In this document: positions 56,040 to 64,000 of the stretch, one piece after another
Numbering within the stretch: position 1 is the first letter of the stretch
Layout of the letters: each line of letters begins with the position of its first letter
Assembly (NCBI GenBank): GCA_028583605.1
Contig: CM053327.1
Coordinates: 44,504,059-44,568,058 of the forward strand
DNA: 64,000 nt
Direction: 5' to 3'
Source: Dastarcus helophoroides
Taxonomy: Eukaryota > Arthropoda > Insecta > Coleoptera > Bothrideridae
Program-made: the position numbers and the translations under genes
Notes under the pieces: generated by a model
Told to the model about the DNA's origin: nothing
The model's input: only the letters and a program-made list of their open reading frames with translations
The model's database searches: none

Positions 56040-57430
56040 ATGTAAATATTCAAAAGTTTTTCAAATCTCAGTTTTTTTTTTCAAGGTAGAGACTTTAAAA
56101 AGTTGACTTTTTTCAAAATTGTGACTATCAAAATTTCGAGATTTTTCTTTAAAATTGGTATTTAAAAAAAATGAAGGGATTTCAAAAGAGAAGATTTTTG
56201 AATGAAAATGCCAAAATTAGAATTTTGAGAATATGCCATATTTTATCAAAAAAGACTTATTTTAGGAAAAAGAATAAAAATTTCGAGAAAAACTTCAATT
56301 TGGAGAGAAAAGTCTAAATTTCCAGAAACTTTCAGAATTCAGTCAAAATTTCTAGACATTCTGATTCTAAAAGCTCGGAATTTTTACCAAAAAAAAAGAT
56401 CCAAATTTCGACAGTCGACGGTCAATTTTTTAAGTCGAATTTTGCAATAGAATGAAAATTTGAAAAAAAAAACGAATCGAAAATCCCAAAAAAGACATAT
56501 TTCGGGTAAAAAGCGAAGCTTTGAGAAAACTGTAGAAAGGTCCCACAAAAAAAGTCAAATTTTTAAAATAGACGTTTACGAAAAAGACGAATTTGGAAAA
56601 AAAATCCAAATTTTAAGAAAAAGACGAACATCGAAAACAAAATTTGCTTTTAGACTCATTTATGTTGACATAAAAGTATCACTCTCAAGATGATAGCTTA
56701 GCTATCGAAACACGTTAGTTGTATTTTTAATTTTTCTTGGTTTCAGGGGACAAGATTTGTATTTCAATAAAGGTCGAAATGTCGAAAAGACGACTTTGAG
56801 AAAAATGTCGAAATTTCGAGAAAAAGACGAATTTCAAGAATAAAATCTAAATTTGCTAAAATAAATTAAAAAACAAATGGAAATTTCAAAAAAAAAAGAT
56901 CGAATTTCGAAAAAATAGATCAAAATTTCGAAATAACAGATTAATTTTGAAAAAATATTATCATTTCCAGAAATATTAAATACCGAATTTTAAGATGAAC
57001 GTGAAAATTTCGATAAAAAGTTAAGCTTTAAAAAAAATTCTGTTTCTAGCAGGCAGACATTTTCAAAGAGAATCTAATGTTAAGAAAAATAACTAAATTT
57101 CGGGAAAAATTTAAATTTTGAGCAAACGTTCAAAATATCTAAAAGTTCTAATTCTAACAGGTACAAAATATCAAAAAGAATCTAACGTCAAACAAAATTA
57201 CGAAATTTGGAGAAAAACTTGGAATTTAAGAAAGAAAATTCTGAGAGAAAGGCAAATATTGAGAAAATAGTCAAATTTTGCAAATAAAAGCGAAATTAAA
57301 AAAAGACGAATTTTGAAAAGAAAAAAATTAAAATTTAGAAAGAAAACGAATTCCGAGAAAAAGTTAAGGTTGCGCATAGAAAGTCAAATTTTGAGGATAT
57401 ACTTTTACAACAAAAAATTAATAAATAATA
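56040..57430. repeat. AAATTTCGA-type block (A-rich strand)
   Basis: Words such as AAATTTCGAGAAAAAGACGA prevail. The strand bias is opposite to that of 54.6-55.75 kb on the other side of the retroposon. Open frames are Lys-rich artefacts. Confidence 0.6.
56684..56770 (+). mobile_element. Family 1 retroposon, truncated copy Q with covarying hairpin
   Basis: Hairpin stem GATAGC (56692-56697) and GCTATC (56701-56706) around TTA, followed by GAAAC; then the arm (CTTGGTTTCAGGGGACAAG) ending TTTCAAT. Compared with GACAGC/GCTGTC in other copies, the C-G pair is replaced by T-A, so pairing is kept. Confidence 0.65.
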
Positions 57431-57576
57431 GTTGAAATACAAATCTTGTTCCCTGAAGCCAAGAAAGATTAAAAAACACAGGAAAGGTTGCTTGTTTCAG
57501 GGGATAAAATTAGTATTTTATATATATATAATCAATTCCCTTATACCGTAAGGTGTCGGGATTGGTATTCTCTATT

Positions 57577-59220
57577 TTATTCACAAAATTTTTTCCATTC
57601 CTTTTTGTTTAGCGCTAAAATTTTTGCTTCTTTTAGGTTTAATTGTCTCTTTCGGATTAATTTATCAATTATGTCATCCCATCTTTCTTTAGGTCTGCCT
57701 CTACGTCTCCGGTCCGACGTTCTTGCTTCCCATATTTTCTTTACTTGCATGTTATCTTTCATCCTTTGCATATGTCCCCACCAACCTAATTGTTTTTCTT
57801 CGACAATTTCTAATACAGGCTTAGCATCCAGTTCTTCCCTCACTTTTTGATTTCTTATTCGATCTCTTCTACTTATTCCCTTTATCGCTCTCAAGAACTT
57901 CATCTCGACTGCTTGTATCCGGCTTTTCATTCTCTCCGTTAAAACCCAGGTTTCACTTCCAAATAGTAGTATCGGCTGGAAGATAGTCTTGTATACCAAC
58001 ATTTTCGTATTTTTGGATATTTCTTTCTTCTTGACTATGGTTGCACACATACTGTAATATGCTTTAAGTGCTTTCTCTATTCGTTCATTGATGTCTCTAT
58101 CCTGATTTCCTTTATTATCTATTATTACTCCTAAATATTTGAATTCCTTGACCTGCTGCATATCCTTATTTTCCAATCGTATATTTATTTTTTTATTTTC
58201 ATCTTCTGTTATCGCCATTACTTTTGTTTTATTGACATTTATTTTCATTTGCTTAGATTCTAGAGCATCTTTCCATATTTCTAAGTTAGTTTGTAGGTCT
58301 TCGGGTGAATTGGCCACTATTACTATATCATCTGCAAATGCACATTCTTTTATACAGACTTTTTGTAGATTGTAGTATCCTACTTGTAGGCCTGTTGTTT
58401 TAGTACATGTTTGTTTGAGTATGTCATCTATCAGGATAATGAATAGTAATGGGCTAAGTATTCCTCCCTGTCGTAAACCATCTCTTGTGTAGAAAGTAGA
58501 AGACTGCATATTTCGCGTTCTGACGTAATTTGCATTTTCCTCATATATGCTTTTTATTCCAGCAATTAATTTTCGGCTGACTCCTCGTTGTTCCAAACTT
58601 ATCCATATTTCTTTTCTGGGTGCTCTGTCGAAAGCCTTTTCAAGATCAATGAACGCTAGATATGCCTTTCTCCGTTGTCTTAATATTTTATCTGTAAGTT
58701 GTTTCATCGTGAATATATGGTCCTGTATACTATGGCCTCTTCTAAATCCACTTTGGGATACACTTAATTGCGTTTCTATGACTAAACGGAGCCTGTTTAC
58801 TAACACCCTTTCATATATCTTTGCTACCGTGCTCAATAAAGTTATACCTCGATAATTTTGGCATTGTTTTCTATCTCCCTTTTTATATATGGGCATAATA
58901 ACACCTATTCCCCAATCTTTAGGTATGTTTCCTTTTATCCATGCCTTATTACAAATGTTGTACAAGAGTTTTACACCTTTCTTTCTCATGTGTTTAATCA
59001 TATCTGGTGTTATTCCATCATGTCCGGGTGCTTTTCCACATTTTGTTGCCTTGATTGCTTCTTCAACTTCCTCTATCGTAAGTACTTCAATTTCTTCATC
59101 TGCTATTGTGTCAATTGTTGTTACTTCTTTGCCTTCTTGTGTCTCTGTTTCCAGTGGATTTAATAGTTCGTAAAAGTATTCTTTCCATCTGTTCATAATT
59201 AAATTCTCATCTTTTAGCAA
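57577..59220 (-). CDS. LINE ORF2, reverse transcriptase part (broken from the endonuclease)
   Basis: A 547-codon open frame. The order of motifs is: KAPGHDGITPDMIKH at about residue 62, ENYRGITLLS-like QNYRGITLLS at about 122, SGFRRGHSIQDHIF at about 155, motif A FIDLEKAFDRAP at about 190, GLRQGGILSPLLF at about 250, and the catalytic FADD box (CAFADDIVIVAN) at about 293. EFKYLGVIID follows near 362, and the C-terminal block GWWGHMQRM with RRRRGRPKERWDD lies near 477-515. It makes cDNA at the nicked target. The listed ATG is only an internal methionine: coding similarity continues upstream in another frame (KLFYKAVKQRR), so a frameshift lies at about 59218. It ends at the TAA/TGA at 57577, about 56 bp from the element's 3' end. 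Confidence 0.85.
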   Translation of the reverse strand: MLKDENLIMNRWKEYFYELLNPLETETQEGKEVTTIDTIADEEIEVLTIEEVEEAIKATKCGKAPGHDGITPDMIKHMRKKGVKLLYNICNKAWIKGNIPKDWGIGVIMPIYKKGDRKQCQNYRGITLLSTVAKIYERVLVNRLRLVIETQLSVSQSGFRRGHSIQDHIFTMKQLTDKILRQRRKAYLAFIDLEKAFDRAPRKEIWISLEQRGVSRKLIAGIKSIYEENANYVRTRNMQSSTFYTRDGLRQGGILSPLLFIILIDDILKQTCTKTTGLQVGYYNLQKVCIKECAFADDIVIVANSPEDLQTNLEIWKDALESKQMKINVNKTKVMAITEDENKKINIRLENKDMQQVKEFKYLGVIIDNKGNQDRDINERIEKALKAYYSMCATIVKKKEISKNTKMLVYKTIFQPILLFGSETWVLTERMKSRIQAVEMKFLRAIKGISRRDRIRNQKVREELDAKPVLEIVEEKQLGWWGHMQRMKDNMQVKKIWEARTSDRRRRGRPKERWDDIIDKLIRKRQLNLKEAKILALNKKEWKKFCE

Positions 59221-59621
59221 CGCGCCTTCTTTGCTTCACTGCTTTATAAAATAGCTTGCGATCTCCTTTAATTGTCTCCTCCATTTTTTTCCCAAAACAT
59301 TCCCATGCCTTTTGTTTAGCTTCCAAAACCATATTTTTTACTTTGGTTCTTCTCTCCTTATACAAAGTGTATTTTTGTGCGGTGTTATTATTTAAGTACT
59401 CTTTCCACGCTTGTTTTTTTAATTTAACTTCTTTTTTGATTTCATCGTTCCACCCGGCAGTTAACTTTTTATTGGCGTTGGTTGTAATCGTGCCACATGC
59501 TTGTTTAGCTGCTTCTATTACTACTCCTTAAATATTTGCCATATGTCTTCAATATCTTTTTGTTCAATCTCCTTTTCTATATTACTTATTTTTTCCTCAA
59601 GAATTTGGTGACAACTGTTTG
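59221..59621 (-). pseudogene. LINE ORF2, frameshifted linker between endonuclease and RT
   Basis: All frames are interrupted, but coding sequence can be followed by changing frame twice. Frame one runs HQILEEKISNIEKEIEQKD to DIWQIFKE (about 59620-59535). The next runs from VVIEAAKQACGT through GWNDEIKKEVKLKKQAWKEY to CFGKKMEETIKGDRKLFYKA (about 59530-59222). The AGWNDE / KKQAWKEY type sequence is the usual linker of RTE-like ORF2. Frameshifts are placed at about 59630, 59530 and 59218; a sequencing error could explain one of these but hardly all three. Confidence 0.75.
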
Positions 59622-60629
59622 CTATATATTTTCTCTTAATCTGTATGTTTTAATATTTTCTTTTTTTACTGGTGCAGTTTCGTGTCGTTCGTTGTCACTC
59701 CTACACCTCTTCTTTTTCCTAATTTTTGCTACAACCAGGTAATGATCACTAAATATTTCCGCACTTCTTTTGACTCTTACATCCGTGATCGATTTCCTAT
59801 TATTTCTTTGCACAAGTACGTAGTCAATTATGGATCTTTCTTTTCTGTTTTCCGCTATTCTTGTAAATTTATGTATATCCTGGTGTTCATAAAACGTATT
59901 TGTTATTATGAGATCGTTCAAGATGCAATATTCTATCATTCTTAACCCATTGTTGTTTATTTTTGTTTCCCCACAGTTTCCAATCACATTTACATTTCTA
60001 TTCTCTCTTTTACCCACCCTACTGTTAAAATCTCCCATTACGATAATTTTACCTTTACCTGTCTCTGTGGCCAATGTTAGTTCCTCCCAGAATTCATCTT
60101 TATTACTCGCTAAATCATCTTCATTTGGTCCATACACTATTATTATGCATATTCGTTCCCCATATATATCATCAAATTCTATTTTTAGTATTCTTTCAGA
60201 AATGCCTTCCCAATTTAGTATATTATCAACTAATCCTTTCTCTATTATGCACCCAACCCCTGCCGCAGCATGTTTATTTTGTTCTACTCCACTGTATATT
60301 AAAAAGTGTCCATTTTCTAGCACTAGTTCCCCTTGCCCCTTCTTCTTCGTTTCTGTTATTGTTAATATTTGTATCCCTGTCATTTCAAATTCTTCTATTA
60401 GTTCCTCCTCTTTTCCCCTTAGTCCTCTAACATTCCATGTTCCCACTTTCCAAATTTCTTTTCCTGTTTTTTCCTTTTTATTTATTTTTTCTATTGTTGT
60501 GTTTTTATGTGTTTTCGTATCCATTTTCATTTCCTTGTTCGTCATCCTACTATTTACCTCTTTAGATTTATTGCTCAGTTTTTTGAATTTGTATTTTCTA
60601 ATTTTTCCTTGATTTTGTTCCATTTCCAA
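59622..60629 (-). CDS. LINE ORF2, APE-type endonuclease part
   Basis: A 335-codon frame starting at ATG 60629, with a basic N-terminal extension of about 65 residues, then the endonuclease/exonuclease/phosphatase fold. Motifs are: GTWNVRGL at about 68 (metal-binding asparagine), ETKKKG at about 96 (catalytic glutamate), YGPNEDD at about 167, GDFNSRVG at about 201 (Asp and Asn), RSIIDYVLV at about 270, and SDHYLV at about 298 (terminal Asp-His pair). The enzyme nicks target DNA to prime reverse transcription. All catalytic positions look intact. The frame ends early just after the domain at a frameshift (about 59630) instead of running on into the RT. Confidence 0.88.
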   Translation of the reverse strand: MEMEQNQGKIRKYKFKKLSNKSKEVNSRMTNKEMKMDTKTHKNTTIEKINKKEKTGKEIWKVGTWNVRGLRGKEEELIEEFEMTGIQILTITETKKKGQGELVLENGHFLIYSGVEQNKHAAAGVGCIIEKGLVDNILNWEGISERILKIEFDDIYGERICIIIVYGPNEDDLASNKDEFWEELTLATETGKGKIIVMGDFNSRVGKRENRNVNVIGNCGETKINNNGLRMIEYCILNDLIITNTFYEHQDIHKFTRIAENRKERSIIDYVLVQRNNRKSITDVRVKRSAEIFSDHYLVVAKIRKKKRCRSDNERHETAPVKKENIKTYRLRENI

Positions 60630-61354
60630 GTTTCTCCATCAACTATTATCTTGTTATATCCCATTTTGATATTCTTACCCATGCGTTTCTCCTCTTCTGC
60701 TTTATTTTTTAGTTGTCTCTGCTTCTCCCTTTCTTTATGCGTCAAGTCTTCATTTATGAAAATTTTTTCATTAATTTTTCTAAGCTTTGATTTGTTTTTC
60801 ATAATCCGTTTCTTTTCATTTTCATTTTGCAATTTCACAAGATATATATTTCTACCAATGTTATAAGTTTCTTCAACTTTGGTTTGTATTTCTAATTTTT
60901 CTTTAAAGAAATTTTCCATTTCTCTAATTAAAATTGCATTGTCGTTTGTATTTACTGTTAGACCGTTGACAATTATATTATTTTTCCTTTTATCTTTTTC
61001 GATCCACTCCAAATTATTGCTTATTATTTTTATATCCTTTTTCATTTTCTCGTTTTCTTTTATAATTCTCTCGTTTTCTTCTCTTAGTTTGTTGTTTTCG
61101 ATTTGGATTTTTCTAATGTCGTTATTGTATTTTTTCTGTTCATTTTTTATTTCTTGCATTTCTTCTCTTATATCCTGCATCATACTTAGTATAAGATCAA
61201 GCTTATCCTCGTTATCAATTGTTTTTGTTTTTATTGGCGTTCTCGACATTTTTTTTGTTCTCGTTAAGGTTTCTTCTCGTACCCTTTTTCTCTTGCCTCC
61301 TTCGTCTGTGGAGGACTCCTCGATGTCGGCGTCTCTCATATAATTCTTGTCCAT
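60575..61354 (-). CDS. LINE ORF1, RNA-binding coiled-coil protein
   Basis: 259 codons from ATG 61354. Residues 1-45 are charged and basic (GGKRKRVREE). Residues about 50-108 form a heptad-rich coiled coil (DLILSMMQDIREEMQEIKNE and on). About 115-185 resemble the RRM-like domain of L1-type ORF1 proteins (NNIIVNGLTVN, FFKEKLEI, YLVKLQNENEKKRIM). A C-terminal segment contains IFINEDLTHKEREKQ, as in many insect LINE ORF1 proteins. It would bind the element's RNA as a trimer or multimer. The frame is intact and overlaps the start of ORF2 in a different frame, implying re-initiation or leaky translation. Confidence 0.8.
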   Translation of the reverse strand: MDKNYMRDADIEESSTDEGGKRKRVREETLTRTKKMSRTPIKTKTIDNEDKLDLILSMMQDIREEMQEIKNEQKKYNNDIRKIQIENNKLREENERIIKENEKMKKDIKIISNNLEWIEKDKRKNNIIVNGLTVNTNDNAILIREMENFFKEKLEIQTKVEETYNIGRNIYLVKLQNENEKKRIMKNKSKLRKINEKIFINEDLTHKEREKQRQLKNKAEEEKRMGKNIKMGYNKIIVDGETWKWNKIKEKLENTNSKN

Positions 61355-61738
61355 GTTTATTTCTTTATTTCAGCGCTGATTCCTAATCTGATTACTATAT
61401 GTTGTGATGCACGTCTTTTCCACGAAAGAAACCGTTCCTCGAAGGTCACGGTTTCTTATCTCTTATCAGAGCTAATACAAATGCAGCGTCTTACCTTAAA
61501 TTACTAATTATTGCACTAATCTGTTTGTCTCTAGTGTTGTTTTAATCACTACACTGTTCTTATTGTTTACACCTTTGGTTTACCACAATTTTCAGAAATA
61601 ATCGCTCATTAATTCCCGTAGAATTTGGGTTTATTAATGGAGCATATATTTAGCAGCTGCTTATGCACGCACCATCACCACTTCGAAATTAGTATTTTAA
61701 TTTTTGAAAATAACCAAGGACCAGTTCGTTCCACCAAA

Positions 61739-61964
61739 AAAATTTCCATTTTAATTACAAGTCACAACCTTCTTTATATCAAGTGAAATGTTATTTTAAA
61801 ATATCTGACAGTTTTCTAAAAAATCCCTATTGTTAAAAATACCCGAAAAAAAAATATCCTCGGAGCCCTGAGTAAAAAACAAGCAGACATTTTTATTTAT
61901 CGCCCAAAGATTTATTAACAAAATTTGAAGACAAAAATTAAATAAAAAAAACTTGGATTTTAAT
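61739..61964. other. Unique short spacer
   Basis: Nothing recognised. Confidence 0.4.
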
Positions 61965-62955
61965 GCACAGACTACTAGGTTTGAACATTTATTAAATTCG
62001 AAGTTTGGAAACCAAAGAAGAAAGAATCTAGTAAATGTTCAAACCTGTTGGTCTGTGCATTAGAATCCTTGTCTTCTGGGAAATTTTTCCTAGAGAGCAA
62101 CCGCTTCGCTAGGGGCAGTGTTTCAACTGTTGGTAGTTCAGCTACCGACGATTCACTATACACGCCACCTGGAGGAGGCTGCATAAATTTGTAGTCTAGG
62201 TTGCATACGACATTGTTGGCGATGGCCATAGTTTCTCTATGGACCAATAGGTGGTAGTACTAAAGAGTCACTCGCTTGACGCCTGTGATTGTTTTAGTAC
62301 TTACTTGTCGGAACATTTATTAGCATTCGAGTTGGATATACCAAACTGACGAGATCTAACAAGATCGAAACCAGTATTTGGTTTCCAAACTTCGAATCTA
62401 ATAAATGTTCAAACCTATTGGTCTGTGCATTATAGAATCCTTGTCTTCTGGGAACTCTCCTAGAGAGCAACCGCTTCGCTAGGTGGCAGTGTTTCAACTG
62501 TTGGTAGCTCAACTACCTATGATTCACTATAGACGCCTGGAGGCTGTATGAATTTGTAGTCTAGGTTGCATTCTACTCGCATACGACATTGTTGGCGATG
62601 GCCATAGTTTCTCTATGGACCAATAGGTGGTAGTACTAAGAGTCACATGCTTGACGTCCGTGAATTCTTTAGTACTTACTTGTCGGAACATTTGTTAGCA
62701 TTAGCATTCGAGTTGGATATACCAAACTGACGAGATCTAACAAGATCGAAACCGATCTTTGGTTTCCAAACTGCGATCTAATAAATATTCAAACCTATTG
62801 GTCTGTGCATTAGAATCCTTGTCTTCTGGGATCTTTTTCCTAAAGAGTAACCGCTTCGCTAGGTGGCAGTGTTTCAACTGTTGGTAATTCAGCTACCTAT
62901 GATCCACTATACGCGTCTGGAGGGCTGCATGAATTTGTAGTCTAGGTTGCATACA
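61965..62955. repeat. 370 bp dispersed repeat family, locus 2 (inverted, about 2.5 units)
   Basis: Three minus-orientation units are marked by TTGGTCTGTGCATTAGAATC near 62049, 62419 and 62798, spaced about 370-378 bp. Each continues with CTTGTCTTCTGGG, GTGTTTCAACTGTTGG and TTGTAGTCTAGGTTGCAT. At the left end (61965-62035) a short plus-orientation piece (AATGCACAGACTACTAGG) faces the array and forms a foldback, mirroring the structure at 10.6 kb. Confidence 0.8.
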
Positions 62956-63049
62956 AATAAAACATAGTAAAGAAATTAAATTGAAAAAAAACAGATCTGT
63001 AACTCCTTGGGCAATTTTTTGCTAAGGTCAGTCGATGTAAAACAACTTA

Positions 63050-63175
63050 TACAGAGCCTGCCCTGCAGACTACTTCCTCGTGAGATGAGTGATTGTCTTC
63101 TGTTTAATATAAAACACTTACTAAAGCCATAAATTACTAAAAGTTCGATTTATCACATTTTTACGCATAAAATAT
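63050..63175. mobile_element. Eroded fragment related to the hAT MITE
   Basis: CTCGTGAGATGAGTGATTGT, TTTAATATAAAACACTTA and TTTATCACATTTTTACGCAT follow the order of the 5' part of the hAT MITE (1885-1955 in copy 1) with many substitutions. The termini are missing. Confidence 0.45.
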
Positions 63176-63179
63176 GATT

Positions 63180-63312
63180 TCCTAAAACCAAGAAAGATTA
63201 AAAAACACAACAAAGGTTGCTCTAAAGGTTAATCTTTCTTGGTTTCATGGGACAAGTTCCGTATTTCAATTTTTGAAGACAACCAAGGACCAGTCCGTTC
63301 TACCAAAGAAAA
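63180..63312 (+). mobile_element. Family 1 retroposon, copy S, with tail
   Basis: Left arm (CCTAAAACCAAGAAAGATT, AACACAACAAAGGTTGCTC), then directly the right arm (CTTGGTTTCATGGGACAAG), the tail GACAACCAAGGACCAGTCC and GTTCTACCAAAG followed by adenines. The hairpin is deleted at the turn. Confidence 0.75.
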
Positions 63313-63539
63313 AAAAATGATTTCTTAATTTTCCATTCCTTGCAACCCATTTGCAATGAAATACACATCGTTTTATTTCAATGAGAGAACGTTGAAATGA
63401 AATTAGTTCGTTAAACTTGGCGTTACTTAGGCAACGATAGTAGCGCGATACAGAACTAATTTTGCCCCGGCTTGATTTACGACGTGGTCGACTGAAATTA
63501 GTAAAATTACGACGTGGTCGACTGGAATTAGCAAATTAC

Positions 63540-63741
63540 ATTCGAAATGATGCTACATCCGAAATGATGCTACATTCGAAATGATGCTACATTCGAAATG
63601 ATGCTACATTCAAAATGATGCTACATTCGAAATGATGCTACATTCGAAATGATGCTACATTCGAAATGATGCTACATTCGAAATGATGCTACATTCGAAA
63701 TGATGCTACATTCGAAATGATGCTACATTCGAAATGATGCG
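63540..63741. repeat. 17 bp minisatellite, about twelve units
   Basis: The unit TTCGAAATGATGCTACA is repeated with almost no variation (two units have C or A substitutions near the start). It has no coding potential. Confidence 0.95.
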
Positions 63742-64000
63742 AAACATTTTATTGGTTTCAGTTGCGAATTCGGATATTTTTTTTTAGGATATCCGACAGT
63801 TTCGATTACGATGACGGAGATCCATAACACAGCTATTACTTCCTTTAGGAAGCATTTTAAATAAGCATTTATTTTTTTAACAATTATAGTGTGCACCACG
63901 ACGCCTTTTTGTTTCAAACGTTTTTTTTTCCTACTTATTCCTGCCATATGCAGTATTTAACATTAACATAAATAATGTGCTGTATTGTATAATGGAATAA
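63742..64000. other. Window end, unique sequence
   Basis: No gene supported; a 74-codon minus-strand frame at 63723-63947 begins inside the minisatellite region and has no recognised domain. Confidence 0.4.

Larger units (their letters stand above)
57507..61699 (-). mobile_element. Full-length RTE-like LINE with 14 bp target duplication
   Basis: AAATTAGTATTTTA occurs at 57507-57520 and 61686-61699. The 4,165 bp between them is a complete non-LTR retrotransposon on the minus strand. It has a 5' leader (61685-61355, about 330 nt), ORF1 (61354-60575), an ORF2 region with endonuclease then reverse transcriptase (60629-57577), and a short 3' end finishing in a TA-rich simple repeat instead of poly(A). 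A short simple-repeat 3' end, an APE-type endonuclease and the C-terminal WGHMQRM / RRRGRP block fit the RTE group. ORF1 starts at the first good ATG and overlaps ORF2 by about 54 bp. ORF2 is broken by frameshifts, so this copy is not autonomous now. Confidence 0.88.
57432..61738 (+). mobile_element. Family 1 retroposon, copy R, split by the LINE
   Basis: The left part 57432-57520 has the arm (CTTGTTCCCTGAAGCCAAG) and TTTCAGGGGATAAAATTAG. The right part 61686-61738 continues with AAATTAGTATTTTAATTTTT, GAAAATAACCAAGGACCAG and TTCGTTCCACC followed by adenines. Removing the LINE and one copy of its 14 bp target duplication restores a continuous element, so the LINE inserted later. Confidence 0.85.

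Noticed and set aside
58139..61343. Plus-strand frames of 78-234 codons across the LINE
   Set aside because: They are the antisense of the LINE reading frames and are Phe/Ser/Leu-rich as expected of antisense to Lys/Glu-rich proteins.

Overview
The window is gene-poor, AT-rich DNA from an animal nuclear genome, most likely an insect or other arthropod. The evidence is the mix of mobile elements: a hAT MITE family, a mariner relic, an RTE-like LINE, a second non-LTR relic, LTR-element solo LTRs and Penelope-like retroposons. There are also long tandem arrays and no prokaryote-style gene packing. The species cannot be fixed from the sequence. I see no complete host gene. A few short protein-like stretches could be single exons: 18880-19158 (minus, eh1-like motif), 51370-51403 (minus, ATG followed by a strong splice donor), 36109-36243 (plus) and 11077-11208 (plus). 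All are tentative.

Layout. 0.8-3.7 kb: a small MITE, a snapback retroposon, a 1 kb hAT MITE and a solo LTR. 3.85-7.8 kb: nine copies of a 414-420 bp satellite inside a retroposon flanked by an 11 bp target duplication. 8.0-9.3 kb: a second LTR split by an insertion. 10-15 kb: a 370 bp repeat family, a second hAT copy, a single copy of a 306 bp repeat family and a decayed LINE reverse transcriptase with an internal 230 bp duplication. 15.1-18.7 kb: twelve 161 bp units and a nested palindrome of the same retroposon family. 18.9-21.5 kb: the candidate exon, a second snapback family and a third hAT copy with a perfect 8 bp duplication. 21.6-23.2 kb: about 1.5 kb of a TCTAC pentanucleotide. 23.2-32.2 kb: degenerate AAATTTCGA-type DNA with 350 and 300 bp tandem units, plus a mariner relic at 26.3-26.9 kb. 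33.1-35.7 kb: a second-family retroposon, a 156 bp inverted-repeat element and six units of the 306 bp satellite. 37.8-45.9 kb: AAATTTCGA-type DNA, including an 800-820 bp tandem that carries a retroposon in each unit. 46.0-48.5 kb: a dense array of GTGACCTTGA and CACGTG motifs. 48.5-50.5 kb: two large hairpins. 50.6-54 kb: mostly unique sequence. 54.3-57.5 kb: more AAATTTCGA-type DNA. 57.5-61.7 kb: a full-length but frameshifted LINE inserted in a retroposon copy. 62-64 kb: inverted copies of the 370 bp family and a 17 bp minisatellite.

The most notable finding is two families of short retroposons (one present in about twenty loci) that lack coding capacity. Members with clear ends are bounded by 11-12 bp target duplications. 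They carry a compact hairpin with a CTGANGA box on one side and GAAAC on the other, which resembles the hammerhead ribozyme core apart from one extra nucleotide. In the first family the stem varies with compensating changes. This family often occurs as a head-to-head (snapback) pair, and its insertions appear to have been seeds for the 161 bp, 414 bp and 815 bp tandem arrays.
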